Of a stretch of DNA of 64,000 nt, positions 46,631 to 53,231 are shown piece after piece; positions within the stretch are counted from its first letter, which is position 1; the number at the start of each line of letters is the position of its first letter. Position numbers and translations under genes: made by a program. Source of the DNA: an uncultured Pelagibacteraceae bacterium (GTDB lineage Bacteria; Pseudomonadota; Alphaproteobacteria; Pelagibacterales; Pelagibacteraceae); NCBI GenBank assembly GCA_902540235.1, contig CACBLI010000004.1, positions 49,980-113,979 of the forward strand, given 5' to 3'. Below the pieces are notes generated by a model. The model was not told where the DNA came from. It saw nothing but the letters and a program-made list of their open reading frames with translations, and made no database searches.

Positions 46631-47296
46631 ATGACATTTTGCCTAAATTCTACAATTATTAGACCAGAAAATAATTTGGAAATTAAAAATGCTATAATTT
46701 TACTTCACGGCTATGGAGGGGATGGGAAAGATATAAGTATGCTCTCATTAAATTGGAAAAGACATTTACCAAATACTATATTTATTTGTCCTGACGGTCA
46801 TGAGACATGTCCAATCAACCCATCAGGCTTCCAGTGGTTTGATTTAACAAAAAATGATTCAAGTTATATCTTAGATGAGTCCATAAAAGCTGAAAAAATA
46901 TTAAATAAATTTATAATTGAAATAAAAGAGGAATTTGATTTAGAAAATAATAAAATTTGTTTATCAGGATTTAGCCAAGGTTGTATGATGGCTATTAATA
47001 TAGGCTTAACCTCTGACAAAGCCTATAATAGTATTATTGGTTTTTCAGGAAAAATTATAGATCAAAAAAATTTAAAAAAAAGAAAAAAGGCCTCTACAAA
47101 TACATTATTGATCCATGGTGATTTAGATCAAGTAGTTCCAGCCAATTTTATGCTTGAAGCAAAAGATTTTTTTATAAGGAACAAAGTTCAAATTGAAACT
47201 CATTTAATTAAGGGCTGCGACCATCATATTCCTATTCAGGCATCAAGTATAGCATTAAATTATATTCTTAAAAATTTAATCTTTCCTAAAGATTGA
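46631..47296 (+). CDS. Alpha/beta hydrolase, phospholipase/carboxylesterase family
   Basis: 221 residues, no signal peptide. The alpha/beta hydrolase core shows IILLHGYGGDGKDI (oxyanion region, about 22-35), the nucleophile elbow GFSQGCMMA with Ser at about 118, an Asp in HGDLDQVVP (about 170) and a His in GCDHHIP (about 202). This matches the carboxylesterase/lysophospholipase family (COG0400). Substrate unknown. It follows a short gap from the HIG1 gene and precedes the HNH gene by 30 bp. Confidence 0.86.
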   Translation: MTFCLNSTIIRPENNLEIKNAIILLHGYGGDGKDISMLSLNWKRHLPNTIFICPDGHETCPINPSGFQWFDLTKNDSSYILDESIKAEKILNKFIIEIKEEFDLENNKICLSGFSQGCMMAINIGLTSDKAYNSIIGFSGKIIDQKNLKKRKKASTNTLLIHGDLDQVVPANFMLEAKDFFIRNKVQIETHLIKGCDHHIPIQASSIALNYILKNLIFPKD

Positions 47297-47326
47297 AATA
47301 TTTTTTTAATAAGCTATGTTTTCTTA

Positions 47327-47896
47327 ATGAATAATTTTATTGACAGAGATGTTTCTTTGGAGAAATGCCCAGCGTTAGTATTAAATGCTGATTATAGGCC
47401 TTTAAGTTATTATCCTTTATCTTTATGGTCTTGGCAGGACACTGTTAAATCTGTATTTTTAGATAGAGTGATTATAGTAAGCACTTATGACAGAGTAGTT
47501 AGAAGTCCTTCATTTAATATGCAATTGCCAAGTGTTATTGCATTAAAAGATTATATAGTGCCACAATCACAACCAAGTTTTACAAGATTTAATGTTTTCC
47601 TTAGAGATAAGTTTTCATGTCAATATTGTGGAAGTGGTGAAGAACTTACCTTTGATCATTTATTACCTAGATCTAAAGGGGGAGAAACAAATTGGGATAA
47701 CGTTGTTACAGCATGTTCAGCGTGTAATGTAAAAAAAGGTGGAAAATTACTAAAAAAATCTGGAATGAAATTATCTAGCTATCCCTATCGACCTACGACC
47801 GAAGATTTACATCGTAATGGAAAAAATTTTCCTCCAAATTACTTACATAAAAGCTGGATGGATTATTTATACTGGGATGTTGAGTTGGAAGCTTAA
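47327..47896 (+). CDS. HNH endonuclease-family protein
   Basis: 189 residues. The C-terminal half contains a zinc-stabilised HNH domain: CQYCG (about 99-103), LTFDHLLPRSKGG with the catalytic His, NWDNVVTACSACNVKKG with the Asn and second CxxC. The N-terminal half (LVLNADYRPLSYYPLSLWSW) is conserved in a widespread proteobacterial HNH family often found near housekeeping genes, so a role in DNA metabolism or repair is more likely than restriction. No methylase is adjacent. Confidence 0.9.
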   Translation: MNNFIDRDVSLEKCPALVLNADYRPLSYYPLSLWSWQDTVKSVFLDRVIIVSTYDRVVRSPSFNMQLPSVIALKDYIVPQSQPSFTRFNVFLRDKFSCQYCGSGEELTFDHLLPRSKGGETNWDNVVTACSACNVKKGGKLLKKSGMKLSSYPYRPTTEDLHRNGKNFPPNYLHKSWMDYLYWDVELEA

Positions 47897-47899
47897 AAT

Positions 47900-48430
47900 T
47901 TAAACTTTTTCTGAAATACGGATTGCAATCTTTGATCCAGTTTTTATTATTTTATCCATAATTGAATAAAAACCTTTTTTTGTAGCACCTTTTTCATATG
48001 CTATGTCTTTGTGATGTAGTTCATCCTCCCTAAATTTAATAATTTTTTTCTTCAAGTTTTTTTCCTCTGGACCAAGTTGATTTATCTGATCTTGATAATG
48101 TTCGTCGATAACTTCTTCAACAGAAGCAGTGCATAGCATAGCTGCTTTTTTTCCAAGAATTGTTGAACCAAAACCTAAGCCTAACCCAAGAAGATCCCAT
48201 AATGGTAAAAATTTTGTTGGCTCAATATCTCTTTTTTTAATTTCGTTTTCAAAAAATTGACAATGCTCAACCTCATGTACCTTCATATCTTCAATTGTTT
48301 TTTTTAGATTTTCATCTTTTACAATTGTACTCAAGGCTAATAGCTGACCTTCATAAATTTTCACTGCACCCCTCTCTCCAGCATGATCAACTCTAATAAA
48401 TTCTTCAACTTTACTATTTTTTTTTTTCAT
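47900..48430 (-). CDS. coq7: Coq7, demethoxyubiquinone hydroxylase
   Basis: Di-iron carboxylate hydroxylase that adds the C6 (ring) hydroxyl late in ubiquinone synthesis. The 176 residues show the repeated ExxH ligands: DHAGERGAVKIYEGQL (about 15-30), VHEVEHCQFFE (about 51-61), ASVEEVIDEHYQDQ (about 102-115) and EDELHHKDIA. Length is standard for the alphaproteobacterial/mitochondrial protein. It overlaps dsbB by 17 nt. UbiB and UbiE of the same pathway are about 10 kb upstream. Confidence 0.93.
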   Translation of the reverse strand: MKKKNSKVEEFIRVDHAGERGAVKIYEGQLLALSTIVKDENLKKTIEDMKVHEVEHCQFFENEIKKRDIEPTKFLPLWDLLGLGLGFGSTILGKKAAMLCTASVEEVIDEHYQDQINQLGPEEKNLKKKIIKFREDELHHKDIAYEKGATKKGFYSIMDKIIKTGSKIAIRISEKV

Positions 48431-48908
48431 ATTTGGTATAAATTTTTGTAAGTGTTATAATAAATATTAAACTAATTACAATATTAATAGTAGTTAGTGA
48501 TAATCCAAAAATTCTAAATGTCACATCTTTACAGCTAATCATTATTTTACTTAATTGGTTTAATAAATCCTCCTTTGTTATTTTTTCAGAAAAGTCTTTA
48601 GCTGTACAAACAGTAGATTCTTTAAAAATACCCTGTTCAATACCTAAATGATATAAAGAAATTGTGAAAGAAAAAACAAAAGTGAGTAATAACAATACGA
48701 TAAAGAATTTTTCATTTTTTTTTAATATTAATATTATAGATGTTAAAATAATACTTAAACCATATGGAATCCTCTCAATTAAACATAGGTTACATGGTTG
48801 ATAGCCAAGAACATATTCAATATAATATGCACCAATCAATGAAATAAAACTAAACAGAAAAATTATTTTTAAGTAAATTTCAGATTTTAGATTAAACATG
48901 AGATACAA
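48414..48908 (-). CDS. dsbB: DsbB-type disulfide oxidoreductase
   Basis: Inner-membrane protein that re-oxidises DsbA and passes electrons to quinone. The 164 residues have four membrane helices, the first redox pair Cys39-Cys42 in GYQPCNLCLIERIPY, and a second periplasmic pair (Cys about 102 and 126, in STVCTAKD and MISCKDVTF). The start is uncertain between residue 1 and residue 4. It overlaps both neighbours by 17 nt. It is close to the quinone-making coq7 gene, an association seen across Alphaproteobacteria. Confidence 0.88.
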   Translation of the reverse strand: MYLMFNLKSEIYLKIIFLFSFISLIGAYYIEYVLGYQPCNLCLIERIPYGLSIILTSIILILKKNEKFFIVLLLLTFVFSFTISLYHLGIEQGIFKESTVCTAKDFSEKITKEDLLNQLSKIMISCKDVTFRIFGLSLTTINIVISLIFIITLTKIYTKYEKKK

Positions 48909-49497
48909 AAATTAGATAGATTATTAACCCAATTATAACAATCAAAATTCCGATTATTGTAAACCATTTTGACCCATGCTTATTCATAAACTCATTAAAT
49001 AAATCTCCAAATTTATAAGAAAGATATGACACTATGAAAAATCTTAATCCTCTTGAAATTAAACTTATAAAAATAAAGATTAAAAAATTAAATCCTATAA
49101 GACCACTTGCAATAGTAAAAACTTTATAAGGAAGAGGGGTAAAACCAGCTAAAAAAAGTATTCCTAACCAGGCATAAAAACCCTGACTATTAACTAAATT
49201 TTCTTTAATATTTGATAATTTATCTTCATAACCATAAAAATTCATAATGTGTGCACCAAATTCAAAAAAGAACGCTCCAATTAAATAGCCAAGCATACCA
49301 CCCATAACTGAAAAAATTGTAGTTATAAAAAATATTTTAATGAAATCATTTTTTTTTGATATCACCATTGGAATAACCATCACATCTGGAGGAATAGGAA
49401 AAAACGAACTTTCAATAAAAGAGACAACTGCTAAGTAATATTTAGAACTTTTATGCCCTGCTAAATCTAAACATTTTTTGTAAAGACTTTTAAACAT
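48892..49497 (-). CDS. YqaA/DedA-family membrane protein
   Basis: 201 residues with five to six hydrophobic segments and the VTT (SNARE-associated) domain: SFIESSFFPIPPDVMVIPM (about 27-45), and the conserved GFTPLPYKVFTIASG (about 118-132) with the re-entrant-loop Arg/Pro residues. DedA relatives have been linked to lipid-carrier flipping and proton-dependent transport; this sub-group (YqaA) has no firm substrate. First gene of the yqaA-dsbB-coq7 operon, divergent from tRNA-Leu. Confidence 0.85.
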   Translation of the reverse strand: MFKSLYKKCLDLAGHKSSKYYLAVVSFIESSFFPIPPDVMVIPMVISKKNDFIKIFFITTIFSVMGGMLGYLIGAFFFEFGAHIMNFYGYEDKLSNIKENLVNSQGFYAWLGILFLAGFTPLPYKVFTIASGLIGFNFLIFIFISLISRGLRFFIVSYLSYKFGDLFNEFMNKHGSKWFTIIGILIVIIGLIIYLIFVSHV

Positions 49498-49556
49498 TTT
49501 TTGGTTTTAATATAATTTCAGTTCTTATACTATTTAATAAATTATTAAATAATTAG

Positions 49557-49641
49557 GGGCGAATGGCGGAATTGGTAGACGCGCACGACTCAAAATCGTG
49601 TTTCGTAAGAAGTGAGAGTTCGATTCTCTCTTCGCCCACCA
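49557..49641 (+). tRNA. tRNA-Leu (anticodon CAA)
   Basis: 85 nt including an encoded CCA. Acceptor stem GGGCGAA (49557-49563) pairs with TTCGCCC (49631-49637). The D arm contains GGTAGAC. The anticodon stem CACGA/TCGTG encloses the loop CTCAAAA, giving anticodon CAA for UUG codons. A long variable arm typical of class II tRNAs and a T arm with GTTCGATTC follow. The next coding start is only 4 nt after CCA. Confidence 0.96.
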
Positions 49642-49645
49642 TATT

Positions 49646-51334
49646 ATGGAATTAAGTAAATTAAATAGTTTAGTTGAGCTTTTTTTTAAAAAAAGTCATC
49701 AAATACAGTCTCGGTCTGACAAACCGTTTTTAAGATGGTTAAAAGATAATAAAAAAGGATTTTTATCTTGGAAAGAAGTTACACAAAATGTTCAGATTTT
49801 GTCCGAATATTTAAAAAATAATTTATCCAAAGGTGATAGGTGTGTCCTATTATCTGAAAATCGTCCAGAATGGTTAATCATAGACCTAGCAGTTATGAAC
49901 GCAGGAGGCGTTACTGTACCTTTATTTACGACTTATGCAGAAAAAGATTATGAGTATATTTTAAATGATTGTAAGCCAAAAATATGCATTGTTTCAAATA
50001 ACACACTATTAAATAAGATTAAAAAGTTTATTTCGAATGAAATAAAAGTTTTATCAATTGAAAATATTAGTGATAAAATTGAAAGTGTTGAAAATATTCT
50101 GAATAAAAATAATTCGAAATCTGAATTAGTTTTTAACAAAAATATAGAAAGAAAAAATCTTGCATGTATAATTTATACATCTGGAACAACTGGAAATCCG
50201 AAAGGTGTTATGCTTAGTCATGGGGGTATCTTATCAAATTGTGAGGGTGCTCAAGAAATCTTAAAATCACTAGTTACAAATGACACACCGACTTTTTTGA
50301 CTTGGCTGCCATTATCTCACTCTTACGAACATACTGTACAATATGTTCAGATTTTATTGGGAGCCAAAGTGTTTTATGCTGAGAGTTTAGAAAAATTATT
50401 ACTAAATATAGCTATCGCGAAGCCAACAATTATGACAGCAGTTCCAAGATTTTATCAAAATCTATTTAGCAAAATTTCCTTTAATTTTTCTAAGCAAAAA
50501 GGTTTGAAAAAAAAATTGATAAATAAAACTATTTTACTTGGAGTAAAAACTTTAAACAGAGAAAAACTTAATTTTAATGAAAAAATTGTTAATTATTTAT
50601 GCGAAATATTGGTGAGAAGAAAAGTCAAAAACCAGTTTGGCGGTAAGTTAAAAGCCTTTGTTTCTGGAGGAGGTGCTTTAGACCAAAAAATTGGAGAATT
50701 TTTAAATTCCATAGGTTTGCCAACACTTCAAGGATATGGTTTAACTGAAACATCACCGGTTGTGAGCTGCAATATCCCTGGAAAAATAAAGATAGAAACC
50801 GTCGGTCCACCTTTTAGAACTAATGAGGTCAAAATTGCCGAGGATGGTGAGATTTTGGTTAAAGGTGAAAATGTAATGCTTGGTTATTGGGGCATGGAAA
50901 AAGAAACTGATGAGATTTTAAAAGACGGTTGGTTACATACAGGTGATATTGGAGAAATTACAAGTGAGGGAAATTTAAAAATTACTGATAGAAAAAAGGA
51001 AATTATAGTTAACCTTGGTGGAGATAATATTTCTCCATCCAAAATTGAAAATTTATTATGTCTTAATGATAAAATTAAACAAAGTTTTGTGTATGGTGAT
51101 AAAAAAACTTATTTAGTTGCATTAATTGTAACCGAAGGTGTAGAAAATAAAAAAGAAATCGAAATTTATTTAGAAAATTTAAATAAAAACTTATCATTAA
51201 TAGAAAAAGTAAAAAGATTTAAGTTGATTACAGAAGAATTTACAATTGAAAATGGAATGTTGACACCAACTTTAAAGTTAAGGAGAAAAAAAATTTTAGA
51301 AAAATATAAACAAGATTTAGAAAAACTTTATTAA
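49646..51334 (+). CDS. AMP-forming long-chain acyl-CoA ligase (FadD/FAA1-like)
   Basis: 562 residues activating a fatty or related acid to its CoA thioester. The AMP-binding signature is IIYTSGTTGNPKGVMLSH (about 173-190). Further motifs are QGYGLTETSPVV (about 361-372), the hinge region WLHTGDIG and TDRKKEIIVNLGGDNISP. The pattern TTGNPKGVMLSH plus SYEHT fits the long-chain (COG1022) group. It starts 4 nt after the tRNA-Leu CCA; there is no room for a ribosome site and no other in-frame ATG before residue 87. It is not clustered with beta-oxidation genes. Confidence 0.88.
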   Translation: MELSKLNSLVELFFKKSHQIQSRSDKPFLRWLKDNKKGFLSWKEVTQNVQILSEYLKNNLSKGDRCVLLSENRPEWLIIDLAVMNAGGVTVPLFTTYAEKDYEYILNDCKPKICIVSNNTLLNKIKKFISNEIKVLSIENISDKIESVENILNKNNSKSELVFNKNIERKNLACIIYTSGTTGNPKGVMLSHGGILSNCEGAQEILKSLVTNDTPTFLTWLPLSHSYEHTVQYVQILLGAKVFYAESLEKLLLNIAIAKPTIMTAVPRFYQNLFSKISFNFSKQKGLKKKLINKTILLGVKTLNREKLNFNEKIVNYLCEILVRRKVKNQFGGKLKAFVSGGGALDQKIGEFLNSIGLPTLQGYGLTETSPVVSCNIPGKIKIETVGPPFRTNEVKIAEDGEILVKGENVMLGYWGMEKETDEILKDGWLHTGDIGEITSEGNLKITDRKKEIIVNLGGDNISPSKIENLLCLNDKIKQSFVYGDKKTYLVALIVTEGVENKKEIEIYLENLNKNLSLIEKVKRFKLITEEFTIENGMLTPTLKLRRKKILEKYKQDLEKLY

Positions 51335-51452
51335 AATTGTTAAAATATTAGGTTATAAAGCGCATAAACATTAACTTTTTTCGCATAAAAAATATTTTAA
51401 AATTTTTTTGGTTTTAATTTTTTTAATTTAATTTTTAACTTTAATTAAATAA

Positions 51453-51510
51453 TTGACATAACGTGTATAAAAAAATAAAAATAACGTAATGACGAATCAT
51501 TTTGATTCGT
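51453..51510 (+). promoter_or_regulatory. Promoter element and leader hairpin of the 25-aa peptide gene
   Basis: A perfect TTGACA (51453-51458) is followed by an A-rich stretch; a -10 (TAAAAA at 51476-51481, 17-bp spacing) is weak. An exact 8-bp inverted repeat, ACGAATCA (51492-51499) and TGATTCGT (51503-51510), with a 3-nt loop then lies in the leader, 22 nt before the ATG. It could stabilise the mRNA 5' end or gate ribosome access. Confidence 0.5.
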
Positions 51511-51532
51511 TTAACTAAAAAGGGAGCTAAAG

Positions 51533-51610
51533 ATGCCTAAGAGAAGAAAAAAAGCAAAGAAGGCTAAGAAAAAAGCTAAGAAAAAAGCTAAAAAAAGAAG
51601 AAGAAGATAA
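51533..51610 (+). CDS. 25-residue Lys/Arg/Ala-rich basic peptide
   Basis: ATG at 51533 preceded by a strong ribosome site (AGGGAG, 51521-51526; 6-nt spacing). The product begins MPKRRKKAKK and ends in four Arg; apart from Met and Pro it is only Lys, Arg and Ala, with near-perfect AKKK repeats. The own promoter-like element, leader hairpin and terminator make it a complete small gene. It resembles the basic tails of histone H1-like and ribosomal proteins, so nucleic-acid or ribosome binding is inferred. I do not recognise a named family. The repeat uses AAG and AAA for Lys, and GCA and GCT for Ala, so it is not a mere poly-A slip. Confidence 0.75.
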   Translation: MPKRRKKAKKAKKKAKKKAKKRRRR

Positions 51611-51630
51611 TAACTTAGTATTCTTTATTA

Positions 51631-51674
51631 AAAACGCTTCTCATAACGATTCTCGTGTGAGGGGCGTTTTTTTT
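51631..51674 (+). terminator. Intrinsic terminator shared by the peptide gene and carD
   Basis: A 13-bp stem (51631-51643 with 51658-51670, two G-U pairs) with a 14-nt loop and eight T (51667-51674). Read on the minus strand it is followed by five T, so it can also end carD transcripts, whose stop codon lies at 51673-51675 within its edge. Confidence 0.85.
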
Positions 51675-52536
51675 ATTCGTCTAATTGCTCTTCTTCATCA
51701 GATATCGGTTCTTCGTTTGTTATTTTAGAGGCTTCACTTTTCTCTTCCTTAATTTCCGGTTTATTTTGAGGATTTAAGTTTCTTTTAAGGGCTTTGTCTA
51801 ATTTTCTTTGTGTTTCCTCTAAAGAAATATTTAGAATTATTTGAAATTCCGAAAGAATTCTTTCATAAGCTTTTTCAAATAATTGTCTTTCAGAATATGA
51901 TTGGTCAACCATTAAATCATCACCTTTATTAAGATCTCTGACAACTTCAGCTAATTCATAAATTTTTCCTGAGGATATTTTAGCCTCGTATTCTTGAGCG
52001 CGTCTACTCCACATTGACCTTTTGATTTTGGGTTTACTTTTTAAGATAGAAATACATTTATTTACTTGATTGATTGTAGCAAGTGGTCTTAAATGAGATT
52101 GTTTGTTAACAGGAACCATTCCGTTAGCTTTATCTTTTTCAAATTTTATTATGTATGTTTCTACATCAATCCCACCAATGTTGATTTTTTTAAATTCAGA
52201 TATTTGTCCTACACCATGTTTAGGATAAACTACATAATCTTTAATTTTGTAATCTTTTTTTTCAGTCTCTTGCTTTTTGACTTTTTTAATTTCTGGCTTT
52301 AGCTCACTACTCTTTGGGATTCTTAATGCCTCAGTCTTAATTTCAGATTTTTCATTTTTCTTTTTTGTAATTATTTTTGTAATTTTCTTTACTTTTTTAA
52401 ATTTTTTAATTTTGGTTATTTTCGATTTAATTTTAATATTCTTAACTTTTTTGGTTTTTTTCGTTTTTTTAATTTTTGATTTTGGTTTGGCTTTAAAGGT
52501 TTTCTTTAAAATATTTTTCAAACTTATTTTGCTCAT
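51673..52536 (-). CDS. carD: CarD-family transcription regulator with a Lys-rich N-terminal extension
   Basis: Binds RNA polymerase beta and stabilises open promoter complexes. The recognisable CarD domain starts at about residue 95 ([15 protein letters not shown]) and ends in the DNA-contacting helices ([23 protein letters not shown]). Ahead of it are about 90 residues that are over 40% Lys, with few acidic residues, probably disordered and nucleic-acid-binding; typical alphaproteobacterial CarD proteins are 160-180 residues. The C-terminus is acidic (SDEEEQLDE). The start overlaps the fdxA gene by 44 nt; initiation further in would drop only the Lys-rich part. Confidence 0.88.
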   Translation of the reverse strand: MSKISLKNILKKTFKAKPKSKIKKTKKTKKVKNIKIKSKITKIKKFKKVKKITKIITKKKNEKSEIKTEALRIPKSSELKPEIKKVKKQETEKKDYKIKDYVVYPKHGVGQISEFKKINIGGIDVETYIIKFEKDKANGMVPVNKQSHLRPLATINQVNKCISILKSKPKIKRSMWSRRAQEYEAKISSGKIYELAEVVRDLNKGDDLMVDQSYSERQLFEKAYERILSEFQIILNISLEETQRKLDKALKRNLNPQNKPEIKEEKSEASKITNEEPISDEEEQLDE

Positions 52537-52822
52537 TTTTATATTTTTCGTGATCCATTGGAGGATCTTTTTTTTCGTTTATGTTAGGCCAAATTTCTGA
52601 GTATTTTTGATTAATTTCAATCCACTTTTTACTTTCAGGCTCTGTATCCGCTTTGATTGCATCAACAGGGCATTCCGGCTCACAAACGCCACAATCTATA
52701 CACTCATCAGGTTTAATTACAAGCATATTTTTTCCTTCATAAAAACAATCTACGGGACAAACATCAACACAATCCATTAACTTACACTTTATACATTTGT
52801 CGTTTACAATATATGTCATCAA
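52493..52822 (-). CDS. fdxA: 7Fe ferredoxin FdxA
   Basis: Small electron carrier with one [3Fe-4S] and one [4Fe-4S] cluster. The 109 residues start [13 protein letters not shown] (the second Met could be used). The Cys ligands are at 10, 13, 18, 22, 26 and 41, 44, 47, 51, with [14 protein letters not shown] and [15 protein letters not shown] as in alphaproteobacterial FdxA. Its position between a SUV3-like helicase and carD is conserved in the class. The start overlaps the terB-like gene by 4 nt. Confidence 0.95.
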   Translation of the reverse strand: MMTYIVNDKCIKCKLMDCVDVCPVDCFYEGKNMLVIKPDECIDCGVCEPECPVDAIKADTEPESKKWIEINQKYSEIWPNINEKKDPPMDHEKYKNEQNKFEKYFKENL

Positions 52823-53226
52823 GTTTTCTTTATTCTTTCTTTGATATCTCCCATCGTTTTATTGTCAATATATAATAACCCTGCAATACGTCTCATCAAG
52901 CTTGTTTCATACATATCTGCATCTTTATTGGAATAAATTATTTTCCATAATGTTTCTATAATTTTAATTTTATTATTATCGTCCATTTTTTTTACTTCTT
53001 TTGTAAACTCTAAGATCTGGTTAGTATTTTCTTCAATTATTTTGGCTTCAGTAATTATTTTTAAAACATCCTCTTCTTTTGTACCCATTTTAAGAATAGT
53101 TTCTTTTATAATTTTTTCTTCCTCCAAAGTGTAACATTCATCAATCTTAGCTGCATGTATAAGTAATGCTGCAACTTTTGTTAAATCCATATTCTTATTT
53201 TGATCTTGTTTTTTTTTGAAAAACAT
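52819..53226 (-). CDS. TerB-like helical protein
   Basis: 135 residues, all-helical, matching the TerB (tellurite-resistance-B/DjlA N-terminal) fold: [24 protein letters not shown] (in two parts, about 18-42) with the acidic metal-binding pattern, and [21 protein letters not shown] near 105-125. TerB proteins bind metal ions or interact with membrane partners; no tellurite operon is present here, so the name implies only the fold. It sits 5 nt after the helicase stop, where many Alphaproteobacteria have an S4-domain (HSP15-like) gene. Confidence 0.8.
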   Translation of the reverse strand: MFFKKKQDQNKNMDLTKVAALLIHAAKIDECYTLEEEKIIKETILKMGTKEEDVLKIITEAKIIEENTNQILEFTKEVKKMDDNNKIKIIETLWKIIYSNKDADMYETSLMRRIAGLLYIDNKTMGDIKERIKKT

Positions 53227-53231
53227 AACGT

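Noticed and set aside
52277..52600. 107-codon very hydrophobic plus-strand ORF (looks like a membrane protein)
   Set aside because: It is the complement of the Lys-rich N-terminus of CarD: AAA codons read as TTT (Phe) on the other strand.
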